Positions 27,201-46,470 of a DNA stretch of 64,000 nt are shown one piece after another; within the stretch, counting starts at the first letter, position 1; every line of letters starts with the position of its first letter. The position numbers were made by a program, and so were the translations under genes. Source of the DNA: Larimichthys crocea (taxonomy: Eukaryota; Chordata; Actinopteri; Sciaenidae); the NCBI RefSeq assembly GCF_000972845.2, contig NC_040022.1, positions 6,912,979 through 6,976,978 on the forward strand. The letters run 5' to 3'. The notes beneath the pieces were generated by a model that was given only the letters and a program-made list of their open reading frames with translations, did no database searches and was not told the origin of the DNA.

Positions 27201-30200
27201 AGATTGGAAACCTAGAAGCCAGTATGAGTGTTGTGAATATGTTGGTGTATGGTTGTGAGTCTGTGTGAATGTGGGAGAAAGAAAGACAAAGAAATACAAG
27301 TCAGGAGGCGTGTAGGAGTGACTCTAAATTAAGGTCTTGTTGAAATCACTTAAAGAAAATATCCCCAAAATACACATAAACTCTGCTCAGACTTGAGATT
27401 CAGTGGAGAGAAAGTGAGATCCACAGCATTCCTACTTGGCGGGTTCCTGTGAGAGGCCAGGAAGTGGGGTAGGTGGGAAAAGATCACTGGGCATTTGGTT
27501 GAAAAATACAACTCTCCTATGCGGATACTTTAGTCTCCGGCAATCCCTCGTTTCCTACCCCTCAGCTAAAACACTCCAAACCTCCTGTGCTGCTTTTATA
27601 GACACAAAGACAATGGAGTCTCATCAAAAGCTCCATAAAAATCCCTGTAATCTGGAGAAGACGACTGACACGCCCCTCTTCTTGTGCTCAGACTTGTGGT
27701 TGAGTTTCTCAGAAGCAGTGTTAGCTCATTTGGTCGGTAGCAAACACAGTAACAGAACGCAGAGGCAGGCTGGTTCTGTGTGAGTTTGAAAATGCTCTGT
27801 ACAGTGCAATCACATATAATCACCACCCTGCTCTTTTTATAAAGCCATCCATTTTACAGTAACACCCAGCCGTTAGGCTTGTTTACTGCCAATTCATTGG
27901 TTAAATCATGGAAGATTCAAATTCAGAGTCAATGTGATCCCTGACAGAGACACAAAACACTTCAATCTTCCCAGGGAGGTAAAAAAATACTGTATCCAAA
28001 CGCAAAACATCTAAGTTGCTTTTGGGACAAGACTTTCTTTCCATGAAGCTGTTATTCTAGTCCCTCCTATTAATGCAACATAATCCAGAGCTGGATCAAA
28101 TGTAAAAGAAAAAATTAGCAAAGACTTGTTTCTGTGGAAAGTCACTGTCTGGTGTATCCATTGAGTCTAGCATTAAAAATGACAAAAACATCCCTGACTT
28201 TGATCAGATCATAATCTGCTGATCATAATCTTGATTAATTGATTAATAAGTGGACTATAAAATACCAGAAAAGTGTAGTAATAATTTCCCATCACAATTT
28301 TCAAAAGAGCCAAGATGAAGAAATATATTTTAAAATGTTTTAATTATTGGTAAATTTCTCTGTTCAGCACTCCAAAACCGATACATATTTAGTTATATGA
28401 TCATAAAACAAACAGCAAATATTCACATTTGTGAAGACAGGACTGGTGAGTTGTTGTTGTTGCTTTTCGCACTAGAACAATTACAATTATCGAAATAGTT
28501 TGGTTAGTGAATAAATCAATAAATCTAATACTCATTTCAGATCTGAAAAATCTTACAGGATATTTTGCCCTCAAGATAGTTCATATAAAACCCTCTACAC
28601 CAGTTGTCCTAAGTTCTCTGTTGTAATTCATGCCTACTCTGCAATTACAGTGTGATGTCTACCACAACAGACAATCAAATGTTGATACACTATAATCTTA
28701 GTTCAAGATTTAGTTACATTTTTCATTGCATGTAAAATCCTTAAGGATACTTGAATAGCTTTACACAATACTGAGTTGTTAAGGAGGCAAGAAACACATG
28801 ACAATAAATTAGTCTGATGCCATTTTGTCATTTTTACAATGGTAATTAAAGCTGTTTTTAAAAATAGACCACAGAGGCAGCTCCAACAGTGCCTGTGGGA
28901 AGATTTTCACACCAGAACCAGCCCAGTAAATATCAGTGTGATATCATGTCAAGAATTTACTTTAGTATAAGCTCACAACGACAATATGAAACGTTCTTGG
29001 CAAAAGCTTTAAAACCACTAGACAACCTGAAGGTGAAGTTCCAGACAGCAAGAAGCCAAATCAAAAAGAAGTTTTCATTCCAGTCTGGAGGGGACACAAC
29101 TGGAGGTTTGATGTGAGAAAACTCCCAGGCACTCAGAGAGAGTGCAGAATTCCAGATTAACTTTAAGCCATTGAGCCCTGTGAACGCTAAGCCACAACAG
29201 CTCTCCTGCTGTGAGCTCATCCTCCTCTTTGCCCTGTCGCCCCCTGTTTTTTGGGGGGGTTTTTCCCGCTGAAGAGAAAGGCTAAAACCAACGGCCAAGA
29301 ACAACCAGCAACACACGCCAAGAGAGGCAGATATTCCCAGAACCTACACCTCCACAGTACGGTCATCTGTTGGACCAGCTTTGAGGACAATGCTTTGAAA
29401 CGTAGCTGACTAGTCAATAGTGAGTTTTGGCTGGAGGTATTATGAGTTCAACTGGCTTGTCACACTGTTTGGTGAAGTGTGACTATGACTCATCGATGGT
29501 GCCAAATTATATCAACTAAATGGGCTGTTTTTTCTCCCATCCGTTTATTTCAAATATCTAATCTAAAGATCGGGACTGACATTTAAACAAGATACTTTTC
29601 CTGTAACCATCCTTATTTTGACAGATGTCCGAGATTACAAAAACAGGCCTTGACTGGCCAGTGTGATAAAACAGCAACCAACAAATAGACAGGAAATTCC
29701 AGGCTGCTGTGTTTGCTCCTTTGGTGTTTTATGGTGGTCTAGCCTCTGAAGCAACCAAAACTGTGGATAGGTTTTACCTCATCTGAGAAGCATGGGAGAG
29801 CAGAGAGAGGGGGAATTAAAAGAGAGAAGCATATTTGCATTTTGCAGCCACACTCAGAAACAGAGCTAAATGAAACCTCTATGAAAGTGTGTATCAAATT
29901 TAGAATCCAATGAGAAAATAGGTGTACACAGTCAAAGCTCATATCACAGTTTAGGTTATCTGTTAAATCATAGTTAGACAAGGGATATATACAAAGGAAT
30001 ATACTAATGCACAAATTAATTTTTAAACTTTGCTCTAAAGCTCGGCCACCACAGAGCTGGATATTGTCGTGGTGAGAATACATGGCACGGGGCAGGATAA
30101 AAATTTCTTACACGTTGCATGGAAGTTCATGACATGCTGAGCTGTTCCTATTCAAAGATATTTCCAGTGTTAAACTCTGTTAGCTCTAGTAGTAGAGAGT

Positions 30201-31606
30201 AGAGACAACAAAAAAGAGACAACATTTCATTAAGCAAATCAACAATGATTATTTTCCTCTTAGATCTCTCTGCAGCTTATCATCCAAACGTGACTGACAA
30301 GGGATTCTCAACTTTGGCAACGGGGGAATTTAATGGAAGATGGGTACAACTCATTTTAAAATTAAGAAACTAATCCTCGCCAAAAAAAAAAAAGCTCCAG
30401 ATTATTGAGCATGTGTGTTTAGCAGTGTATTCTTGGGGATAATAGTGAGGGAGGGAGAATGTAAACTCACTATTTCAGTATTTTAATCTATCTTGATTTA
30501 CATTAATGTATTAAAACTGATGTGCTGAATCTGACATGATGATACCAGAAAACTCAACGTGGTAACTTATTTTTGTAATCAAATGAATTCATTAAATTAT
30601 CAGAATATCTCTGATCATTTTCATTTTCTTTATGGTAGCTGATTGTGTAAATGATGGCCAGAGATGACAGCCTATTTACGATTAAATCACTTGATGTAGA
30701 CAGTAAATAATCGTACGTTCTATGTCCTCTGTCTCTGTGCTAAAAGAGCATTTAAACAGAGATTCGGCTTCTTAACCCCTGTTGCAGTCCACCTCATCAT
30801 ATCATTCACTGACTGTGCAAGAGACTTTAACTTGCCAGTGACAGTGGTTAAATAGGTAAACTCAGATTTAGTTGACAAGCATAAACACTGCAACAATGAT
30901 GCTGAGCATAAAACAAATAGTTCATTTTACGGCTATAAAACAACAAAAAAACAATGCTATAGATATGGGTGGGTTTACCCTCCACGGCATCCCATAACAT
31001 GTAATGCTGTAGTTGCACTGAATGTGTTAATTGCAGCCTGTAACAGGATGTAAAGGTCACATCTGCCCGCAGGGTGCCAAATGAAGCGTCACTCCACGTC
31101 AGTTTTACAATGTAGCTTTAAAAAAAACAAACACCCGGTACAAAAATAGAACAAAGAAAACTAAAACAAAAATGAAAATTGTCTTTGCAGCTTTTAATAA
31201 ACTTAGTAGAAATTACAATAGAGTAACTAAGCCAGCAGCCCCTTCCCCCCCCCCCCCCCTTTTTTTTCTCCACATCTGGTTCCACTCACTACTCGGACTT
31301 TTGGTTCGTGGCATACCAGCACCAAAACACACAGAAAATATCATTCAGTATCTGCTTCATCGTGCATTTTTAGACTGGAAGTCATCATCAAAACAGAAGC
31401 ATGCACAATAGGTTTAATGTCTGCCTGTTTTTTTTTTCTTTCGACTTTTCACATGAATGAAAGTTGAGATTGTTCTCACCCGTAACGCTGCTCTTCAGTT
31501 CCAGACTAAAGACGAATAAATATAAAGTGCATTTGTAAAATATAAGTTGCCGATTTGACCATGTTTTCCTTGATTCCTTGTTACGGTGACGGCCGTTTCC
31601 TTGCAT
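10104..31606 (-). CDS. mrc2: C-type mannose receptor 2 (Endo180/uPARAP), 29 coding exons
   Basis: This is a type I endocytic receptor that binds and internalises collagen and glycoproteins. The exons, in order, are 31480-31606, 25839-26246, 23977-24150, 23637-23801, 22781-22894, 22354-22497, 22051-22242, 21429-21583, 21170-21274, 17756-17871, 17483-17631, 15680-15897, 15321-15463, 15113-15209, 14906-15035, 14677-14709, 14382-14548, 13908-14076, 13686-13828, 13337-13445, 12836-13002, 12638-12746, 12286-12524, 12029-12191, 11692-11841, 11307-11420, 10708-10887, 10456-10479 and 10104-10324. Every junction is in phase and the sum is 4425 nt (1474 aa; human MRC2 has 1479). The domain order is signal peptide, ricin-type cysteine-rich domain, FNII, eight CTLDs, one membrane span and a short tail. 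It is called MRC2 rather than MRC1 because the tail carries the NILVSDME motif and the neighbour is tlk2. Exon 1 is the weakest exon. The exon 26 donor (GTCGTG) is weak but required by phase. Confidence 0.93.
10708..11841 (-). CDS. mrc2: mrc2 exons 25-27: C-type lectin-like domain 8
   Basis: Exons 11692-11841, 11307-11420 and 10708-10887 encode [76 protein letters not shown] and HGVICKQPR. The human domain 8 is matched closely. The donor of exon 26 at 11306 is GTCGTG. A GTGAGA two codons earlier looks stronger but would break the reading frame. Confidence 0.9.
12029..12524 (-). CDS. mrc2: mrc2 exons 23-24: C-type lectin-like domain 7
   Basis: Exons 12286-12524 and 12029-12191 encode [65 protein letters not shown] and [13 protein letters not shown]. 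As in human CTLD7, the N-terminal cysteine pair is missing. The exon 23-24 junction is phase 0 after Gly. Confidence 0.92.
12638..13445 (-). CDS. mrc2: mrc2 exons 20-22: C-type lectin-like domain 6
   Basis: Exons 13337-13445, 12836-13002 and 12638-12746 encode [53 protein letters not shown] and a C-terminal piece ending [15 protein letters not shown]. The start of the domain ([11 protein letters not shown]) is at the end of exon 19. Exon 20 uses the TGTAG acceptor, which restores the Cys-Phe pair of the human domain. The exon 22 donor is GTTTGA, which is not strong. Confidence 0.88.
13686..14709 (-). CDS. mrc2: mrc2 exons 16-19: linker and C-type lectin-like domain 5
   Basis: A 33-nt linker exon (14677-14709) encodes [10 protein letters not shown] and is in phase on both sides. 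Exons 14382-14548, 13908-14076 and 13686-13828 encode [62 protein letters not shown] and [11 protein letters not shown]. This equals human CTLD5. A proline-rich linker ([16 protein letters not shown]) then enters CTLD6. Confidence 0.92.
14244..14331. repeat. perfect 44-bp tandem duplication in mrc2 intron 17
   Basis: The block beginning AAGCTGGACTTCCTGCTAAA at 14244-14287 is repeated without change at 14288-14331. It fills 88 of the 305 bp of the intron between exons 14382-14548 and 13908-14076. Perfect identity suggests a recent event. Confidence 0.95.
14906..15463 (-). CDS. mrc2: mrc2 exons 13-15: C-type lectin-like domain 4
   Basis: Exons 15321-15463, 15113-15209 and 14906-15035 encode [51 protein letters not shown] and [13 protein letters not shown]. 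The human domain has the same NRR, WKWSDG-like and DWICKIPR landmarks. The intron between exons 13 and 14 is only 111 bp and nearly half of it is (CAT)n. Confidence 0.92.
15222..15269. repeat. (CAT)16 microsatellite inside a 111-bp mrc2 intron
   Basis: Sixteen perfect CAT units. The intron spans 15210-15320. On the transcript the repeat is (ATG)n and ends 12 nt before the exon 14 acceptor. Confidence 0.95.
15680..17871 (-). CDS. mrc2: mrc2 exons 10-12: C-type lectin-like domain 3
   Basis: Exons 17756-17871, 17483-17631 and 15680-15897 encode [52 protein letters not shown] and [20 protein letters not shown]. The match to human CTLD3 is clear throughout. Exon 12 ends with the start of CTLD4 ([16 protein letters not shown]). 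Exon 10 has a phase 0 start and ends with 2 nt of an Arg codon completed by exon 11. Its polypyrimidine tract is a pentanucleotide repeat, listed separately. Confidence 0.92.
15898..17482 (-). other. mrc2 intron 11
   Basis: A 1.6-kb intron bounded by a GTATAT donor and a TTTCAG acceptor. AT-rich, with no further exon or mobile element recognised. Confidence 0.8.
17885..17935. repeat. (AAAGG)n pentanucleotide repeat at the exon 10 acceptor of mrc2
   Basis: About ten units of AAAGG on the plus strand. On the transcript it reads (CCTTT)n and directly supplies the polypyrimidine tract 14 nt upstream of exon 10 (17756-17871). Confidence 0.93.
19374..19457. repeat. perfect 42-bp tandem duplication
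   Basis: The block beginning TTTTTGTGCTGAAAACAGCT (19374-19415) is repeated at 19416-19457. It lies within mrc2 intron 9. Confidence 0.95.
20128..20296 (-). mobile_element. possible hAT-like non-autonomous transposon fragment
   Basis: Read on the minus strand the segment begins CAGTGCTGGGCTCATTACTC and continues with ATTACT/TAATG motifs. This resembles the CAGTGTTGGG...GTTACT ends of fish hAT-type elements. The other side has CAGTGTTG in inverted position at 20128. The flanking 8-mers do not match, so the boundaries are uncertain. Confidence 0.35.
21170..22242 (-). CDS. mrc2: mrc2 exons 7-9: C-type lectin-like domain 2 (sugar-binding position)
   Basis: Exons 22051-22242, 21429-21583 and 21170-21274 encode the second CTLD, which is the calcium-dependent mannose/fucose/GlcNAc-binding domain in mammalian Endo180. 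The EPN motif is present ([11 protein letters not shown]). The second calcium-site motif, WND in human, reads WDD here ([10 protein letters not shown]). Cysteines are retained. The linker after the domain ([16 protein letters not shown]) leads into CTLD3 through a phase 0 junction. Confidence 0.93.
22354..23801 (-). CDS. mrc2: mrc2 exons 4-6: C-type lectin-like domain 1
   Basis: Exons 23637-23801, 22781-22894 and 22354-22497 give [45 protein letters not shown] and [13 protein letters not shown]. Spacing of the four conserved cysteines fits a long-form CTLD. CTLD1 has no EPN-type calcium/sugar motif, which agrees with human Endo180, where CTLD1 is not a lectin. Confidence 0.93.
23977..24150 (-). 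CDS. mrc2: mrc2 exon 3: fibronectin type II domain
   Basis: The exon encodes [14 protein letters not shown], then [24 protein letters not shown] and [14 protein letters not shown]. This is the four-cysteine FNII module, nearly identical to the human one. In the mannose receptor family it is the collagen/gelatin-binding module. Exon boundaries match a single-exon domain in phase 1-1. Confidence 0.95.
24151..25838 (-). other. mrc2 intron 2
   Basis: A 1.7-kb intron between the cysteine-rich and FNII exons. A short GA-rich tract lies near 24630-24650. Nothing else is recognised. Confidence 0.8.
25839..26246 (-). CDS. mrc2: mrc2 exon 2: ricin-type cysteine-rich domain
   Basis: This exon encodes residues of about 43-178. 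Landmarks shared with human Endo180 include [17 protein letters not shown], the CLGM segment, GVYTCDRE and the closing [14 protein letters not shown]. The beta-trefoil cysteine-rich domain binds sulphated sugars in MRC1, whereas in MRC2 that activity is absent. The acceptor is a CACAG site and the donor is GTAAGC, in phase 1. The domain contains several N-x-S/T sequons (NLTS, NSSAS). Confidence 0.93.
26247..31479 (-). other. mrc2 intron 1 (if exon 1 is right)
   Basis: 5.2 kb of AT-rich sequence without a recognisable exon, RNA gene or intact element. A 15-nt C run followed by T (31245-31267) is next to its 5' part. It may contain enhancers, which cannot be judged from one sequence. Confidence 0.5.
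31480..31606 (-). CDS. mrc2: mrc2 candidate exon 1: start codon and signal peptide
   Basis: An ATG with A at -3 opens a frame of 42 codons that ends at a GTGAGA donor in phase 1. That is exactly the phase exon 2 needs, and no other candidate was seen in the 5 kb between. The peptide has a basic stretch of about 20 residues, then a hydrophobic core ([15 protein letters not shown]), and runs into the start of exon 2 as [12 protein letters not shown]. The human counterpart is also a signal peptide followed by the cysteine-rich domain. The n-region is long for a signal peptide and the sequence itself is not conserved, so this is a phase-supported inference. A (GT)n tract lies just upstream. Confidence 0.5.
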
Positions 31607-31900
31607 GCTCACAACTACAACACACACACACGCACACACACACACACACGCTGCAAAAAAAACCAAACGAGGAAAAAAAAAAGTGAAGCCGGAGCAACAA
31701 CTGCCCCAGTGCTTTACTTTCAGGACGGATGATGCAGATTTGGTGAGTCTGACCGCTAGAGCTCCGTCTGCCTCTCAGTCATATGAGACTGAAATGAATG
31801 GAGCAGCGTCATCACTGTATGCGCGTGTGTTTGTATGTTTCCCAACATGAGGTCCGGGGACCTCCAGGCGCTCGAGGAGCGCATATAAAGGACTAATGAC
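31607..31900 (-). promoter_or_regulatory. mrc2: probable mrc2 5'UTR and promoter region
   Basis: Upstream of the candidate start codon the sequence has a (CA)n tract (31620-31650), then becomes richer in CpG up to a palindromic GCGCTC/GAGCGC (31868-31882). A TATAAAG (31884-31890) lies on the plus strand, so it is in the wrong direction for mrc2. The transcription start is not determined. Confidence 0.3.
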
Positions 31901-34189
31901 GCAAAAAAACAACAAAAAAAACAAAACAAAAAAAACTAATTTGGAAATCTGAGATGTCATCATATCAAATCATAATTTTAAGGGTTTTACTTTTTGATTG
32001 TCGATTGTGTGATTTTTTTTTCTTTTTGGTATATGTTCTTCAGTAAATCTTTTTATTCTGTTAGAGTAGATTTTTAATATGAACCCACCATATTGCAACA
32101 TGCACCCTGAATATTTCAGCCTAGACTTGTCAATGCCTTTACAGTCCCATTACCAGTACTCATTTTAATAGATACCTTTAATAGTCCTGAGGATATTTGA
32201 AGCCTTGCAGTGATTGATTTAGTTTCATAAATACTGTGATTATTATAGCCTTCTTAATAAGCATCTGATAGATAGATGTTGAAACAGAATAAATACAGAC
32301 TTGATCTGACAATACAGTTCTGAACCCCCTGCATAGCAGACTGTCTCTAGGGGCATGTGTCAGCTCTTTGGCAGAGGTTAAAGACAAGAGCTCCTGCAGG
32401 AGGTGGGGGGTATGTAGTAAGAGCTCCCTCTTGTGATATGCGCAGGAATCGTTCTTTTTTTTTCATTTTCATTTTTAACTTTAGAAATAAACAAATGGCA
32501 CCTTTTAACCAAACATGTGGTCCTAAAAGACAAACCAATTGATAGCATGTCTTGCAATCTTCTGCATAGCAAAAGTGGGAAATATGAAATATGATTGGTG
32601 AACAACTGTGTCGACAGTTAATCAAAAAGATAGAAATGGTCCCACCTCTATGCATAGCACTGGGTCTGAAACCCAACTTTCGGAGGGCATCTCCTTTTCC
32701 TGAGATGCCCAGAGTGAGATATTCAACAGCAGTTATCTGAGAGTATTTGGCATTCTTGGGAGTCTCTAGGTTGGGTCCTGGAAAATATACTACTAAAGGT
32801 CTCTTTAGTTCTGCTGGGAGATTTCAATGTGAAAAAACCTAGAAGGGAGTGATTAAGAGGATTATCCTGCCCAAAGGACTATTCTTTGGCTATTGGACTT
32901 CTTTGCTGTGGATTGGCCATAGCAAACACTGTGATTAAGCACAGGTTGATTTTTACTTGGCATTACAACACACTAGTCCAAAGACAGATGGTCGACAAAT
33001 TGTATCATCAGAACTATCGATGGATGTACAGCTGACAAATGATCGAGACCTAGTGGTGATTTGGATTAGATAGAGGGAGAGACTGGGGAGCAGATTTAGT
33101 AAATTTAAATAGAGGAGGAGGACATGGAAGATGAGTGGTACATGTTCAAAGCCTCCACTGAGTTACTCACGTCTTTTCAATGCTCTATGGAGGTTAAGGA
33201 CAGTGCCTGTGGAATAGCAAACCTGGAGTGGTCTTTTCTATTTTTAAAAAGAGGACCAGAGTGTGCTCTAAACATTGGGGCATCGCACAGCTCAACCTCC
33301 ACGGGAAAAGCTTATTAGGAACACCTCTGGATGACCAAGAAACATTGCTGGACAAAAGGACATCTAAACCACCCAGCTTAGCATGCTGTTATCATGATCC
33401 AACTCTCAAAAGCTTGTGTATCCTGTTTCATAAACTTGTACAGTGTGTCAAGGTACAGTAAGAGCTACTTGGTTTCTCTATAGGAAAATAATCAATGTCT
33501 GATATGTGGAAAAATTATATTCAGTTTGTATAGATAATCTAGTCAATTAGTGTAGTTTCATTTGCATGGCTGTCTGCTAAAATACATAATAGTGTCTAAT
33601 ATATTCAGTATGTCACCACAGAAATAGAGGACAAATGAGAAGTCACTGAAAATCAGTTTTTTTGAATGGAGTTTCTGTTAATGTTGTCCTTTATCTCCTG
33701 ACAGGAACATGGTGACTCCAGATCATTACTGGAGTTATGAGATAGCATCATGATGCATTACTAATTCGATAGCTGCACTACAATAACAATAAAGTGAGCT
33801 TTTAGATTTAAAAAAAATGTCATGCATTACAGCCCAAGTTTACAGGCAGGTTGCTTGTTCCATTTACTCACTTGTCAGATATACCTGAACTATAAATATG
33901 AACAATACAACCCATCAATAGTTTGGTGAGGCTAAATGCAAGCTTTCTCTAGAAATGTAATGATTGATTTAGATTTGTCTGTAAAGCAATAAGCGAAAAA
34001 AACAAAAACCTAAGTAGAGATATTATGTTCGTGAATACATTATCAGCACTGCTTCAAAGAAAGTAGTGATGGAAACCCAGCGTCAGACAGAAGCCCAGAA
34101 CAACAGACACATTTTAACCAATAGTATTTAATGGTTTATGCAACTCTCTGCTAAGGCCCAATCTTCCCCCCAACAGTACTATTAGGTAG
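31901..34189. other. intergenic DNA between mrc2 and tlk2
   Basis: Apart from the LINE fossil, no gene, RNA or conserved element is recognised. Poly-A/T tracts lie at 31905-31935. Confidence 0.6.
32690..33330 (+). mobile_element. decayed non-LTR retrotransposon (LINE) fragment
   Basis: Broken frames on the plus strand read LLGDFNV, then IANTVIKHRL..FTW and LVVIWIR, the endonuclease motifs of fish LINE ORF2. They are followed by FKKRTRVCS and WGIAQLNLHGKAY, the start of the reverse transcriptase domain. Stops and frameshifts are frequent and the sequence between the two parts is deleted, so it is a fossil. The clade is not assigned. Confidence 0.75.
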
Positions 34190-35215
34190 ACCAGTCCCTT
34201 GCATTTTATTGGCCAAAAATAAATTCAAACATACCTAAATAAATATGTGTGTTTATGGTAGGGGGTCAATCAAAACAATAACAGTCCTAATTAAAGGCAA
34301 CTTGAAAAACACAAGTTCTCTCCATAAAACTGGTTAAATTGAAAAGTTTTTTAAAAAAATGTAAAAGGGGTCATTTCTCACCAGCTTCCACTCCATATCA
34401 AGTAACATGACTCTAAAACCATCCATTATAAAAACTGAGGTGGAACACTGCCACCAGCTGGAAGTTATAAGCTTTGGTCACAGGAGTTTGACGAGGAGAC
34501 TGGTAGGGTAAGGGGGATAAGTAGCTTCTGTCCCTTCTCGTCACAAACTATCTGGGACTGGAATTTAAGCAGGGCAGGGGATCCCAGAACAGTGGGTTGG
34601 ATGACATAGTGCCATGGATATTTAGGGTTCAATACAACAACAGGCCAGACTGGTTCTCTCAGTACGGTTCAAGGAGACGAGAACAAACAAAATGTTTGGC
34701 CTTGTGGAGTTCAGACTACTTTGGACCATGCATGGGTGTATGTGTGAGTGCGTATGGGTATGAGGCCTTCTGCAGTCCTTTCCATCTGGCCAAGCTGAAG
34801 CAGTTCTATACTTCTTTTTGTTTTCTTTTTTTTCCTTTTTTCTTATTTTTTTTTTTTTAGGCAGAAAAGAAAATCCCAAACACTGAACCCCACTTTTGAC
34901 CAACACAGTGCCAAATCTCACCCCTTGCTGTGTGAGTCGTCCAGGGCTTTGACCCCCAGAACAATGCCACCCTTTTGAAAAAAAAAGAGGACAGGTAGGC
35001 TGGGGTGGATGGACATGAGAGGGATGAAGGGTGACATGGGTCTCCCTTACCAACCCGTCTATGACATCTCACCCACCCCTTGCCATTATCTGACCAGTTT
35101 CTCTTGGGTTCTTCATGGCAAGGTGGGATGTTGCTTGGAGGGGGTCGGCACACTATAGTGTTGCCTCTACCCCACTCTCTCAAATGGTTCAGTCAAACAG
35201 TTAAGCGGCATGGGC
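34190..35215 (-). other. tlk2: probable tlk2 3'UTR
   Basis: No coding signal after the TGA. A hexamer AATAAA on the minus strand (plus-strand 34205-34210) offers a polyadenylation site about 1 kb downstream. A T-rich tract (34818-34858) reads as poly-A on the transcript. Confidence 0.4.
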
Positions 35216-44116
<8,901 letters not shown>

Positions 44117-45102
44117 TCATGGCTGTTTTTAGCTATATGGATGTGGAAAATTCCTGTTCTGAGTCATCAATAAGCCTGACAATAAACGTTTTCCACTATC
44201 ATGTGTGTTCAACAAGCATCAGCCATGTAACTCGAGTACTCGTAGTAGGTAAACACTCACAGTACTAAAATGCACCATGTGGGCCTCAAATGTAGCCAAT
44301 ATAACGTTTGTTAAATATTGATCTCACACCTAGGCCAGATGTGTAGAGTCATTGTCTAGAAAATTGTAGCATCATGTGATAACACCCTGGCATTATAGGC
44401 CAAAGCTGCATGGAGTTATGAAAGGTCACTAATGGAGGGGCTGCCAAGTATACTCACAGCGATGGAAAAGGCCACTACAGACAATAAGTGCCCAGGCTGC
44501 TAGCTTTGTGCAAAGGTTAACGTTTAAGTTACACGCCCAACAATGACTGATACGTCTTGGGTTTGCATACATCAAAATGAATAGTGGAGCCAGCAGCTTT
44601 TTTTGTGTCCATTTAGGGGTGTACATTCTGTGTCCATGTGTGACTTAACTCACTTGTCCAGCTAACATTAGACTGAGGCAGCATAACGAGATGAGACATC
44701 AGTGAATGATCGGCAGAGGTAGCCTGCTAACACTGGTTAAATGAGCTAACATCATCACTTAGCATCGCGATCCTTGCGAGCTAACGGTGAACAGTGACAT
44801 TAGGTCGGATTTTGGTCAAGTAACGAACCCAAACAAGGCGAAGGGTACTTGATGTTGACCTATTCACACTTAACTGATTATACAGCGACTCGGAGCTTCA
44901 CAGCTACTGCCCGCAGCAGTGAATTATTGTACAAAACACACACTAGCATCGGGGTAGCCGACAGGCTAACGTGGACTCGTCTGTCAGAAAGAAGCATCTC
45001 CTCGCTTCTGTGTTGTCAGGTGCTCATGCCACGACGCCTGGACTCACTGAAACAAGAGACCTGTCCTCGTATATATATATATTCCTTTGTTTGCATACTT
45101 AC

Positions 45103-45440
45103 TGTAATTCAATAATGTCTCGGTCCTCCGGAGGGCCTGTTGTTAACCCTGAAAGCGTCCCCGTTGTTTCCCCCGGTGCTCGGCAGACCCTCCCAGGCTA
45201 GGCCGCATCAACAGCCGCGTCCCTCGCGTGCTGATTGTTAACGAGCAGGACACGGGAGCGGGCGGTGTAGCTCAAGGTAGACGACGGAGGATTCCCTCGG
45301 AGGCCTCGACAACTCCGGGTATCCCAAACCCGCCTTGCTGTATTCCTTAGGCGGGGATCCCCATCACATTCCTCTCTCCAGGGACCATACCGTGCCTATA
45401 TCGGGTACGTCGTTCCACACAATGGCGACCCTCGAGATTC
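45103..45440 (-). promoter_or_regulatory. tlk2: tlk2 non-coding first exon and CpG-rich promoter region
   Basis: The sequence becomes CpG-rich, and on the minus strand a perfect donor (GTAAGTATGC, plus-strand 45093-45102) follows an untranslated segment. This would splice to the exon at 43934-44016. The upper boundary is approximate. No TATA box is evident, as usual for housekeeping CpG promoters. Confidence 0.6.
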
Positions 45441-46040
45441 TGCGTTTTTCCACCAGGTATAAATAATGTCTTTAGGCTAGCGTTAGTTACCCCACTATCT
45501 TTTTTCTCCCCCGGTGGTGAGATGAATTTCGGGTCCTAGCTTTCAGCTCGATCAAAACAAAGTTCGGCTCCAGTCGCCTTCCTCGCCGCAGGGGAGAGGA
45601 GCCAATCTGTTTCGGAAGTTGTGCTGTTGCGAGCGTTTCAGTTGAATCCGGATCGATTCGGTTCGGTTCTCATGTTTTTGCAATGTAAACAATAATCAGT
45701 AAAATCTCATATTTTCTCGTGAGATTGTTCAAGTATTTTCACCTTCGTTCAGTCCACGCCTGCCCCAAATCTCTTGTCTGGACCAATGGCAAATCCCTCT
45801 GTACACAATACAATTTAACAGCGCCCACCCAGGCAACTATCAAAATGATCACTTATCAGAAAATGGCCATTACCATGATGCTCACACCTACATACTGTAC
45901 TTACATAATGTCAGTGCCCCCCCCCCAAAATAGTCACTCAAGCACAAAGAAGGATTAAATCATTCAAGATGAAAAACAAGTAGTATAAGGACTGTTATCA
46001 TAAAGTGATTTCTTTAACAATACAGAAAAGTAAATGACAG
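45441..46040. other. short gap between mettl2a 3' end and tlk2 promoter
   Basis: About 600 bp. A C run (45918-45926) and nothing else recognised. The upstream gene's 3'UTR ends close to the tlk2 promoter. Confidence 0.6.
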
Positions 46041-46056
46041 ATTTACAGTTTAGATT

Positions 46057-46470
46057 TTTATTCGTTTTGCATGTACAAAAATGCTCCAAAGTTATCTTAA
46101 AAATCATTTCAAAACATCAGCTCATTAAAAAACAGTATCTGGCAGAATAGAAAACTTTATACAGGGGTAACCGGCCCTTTCTCAGATTACTGAAGTCATC
46201 AGCACAACGTAGGAAATTGTCACTCTTGTAGCTAAAACTGCATCAACATCAGGAACACAAGCCATGAAACGAGTCCATCAACATTATGGCAGCTGAGATA
46301 GTGTAAGGCCTTTACAGAATATAACTATCCAGTTGCGTCCCCTTTATCACAATCACAAAAGAGCTTCTCAGTTCCATACATCCTCAAAAAGAAAGCCAGC
46401 ACCGCCTGGATTTGAGCTCCTAGTTTCAGTTGTGGTTGAAGGTCAAGCCAGACGGATTCTCTCCTGTGTC
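46057..46470 (-). other. mettl2a: mettl2a 3'UTR
   Basis: Runs from the TGA to an AATAAA hexamer on the minus strand (plus-strand 46057-46062). No other hexamer is closer. Confidence 0.6.

Noticed and set aside
27715..27780. A-box-like TAGCTCATTTGG in mrc2 intron 1
   Set aside because: No B box at the right distance and no target-site duplication.
45422..45456. Plus-strand ATGGCGACC... frame ending in a CACCAG|GTAT donor near the tlk2 promoter
   Set aside because: Only twelve codons, no partner exon on the plus strand and no known divergent gene; probably chance in a CpG-rich region.
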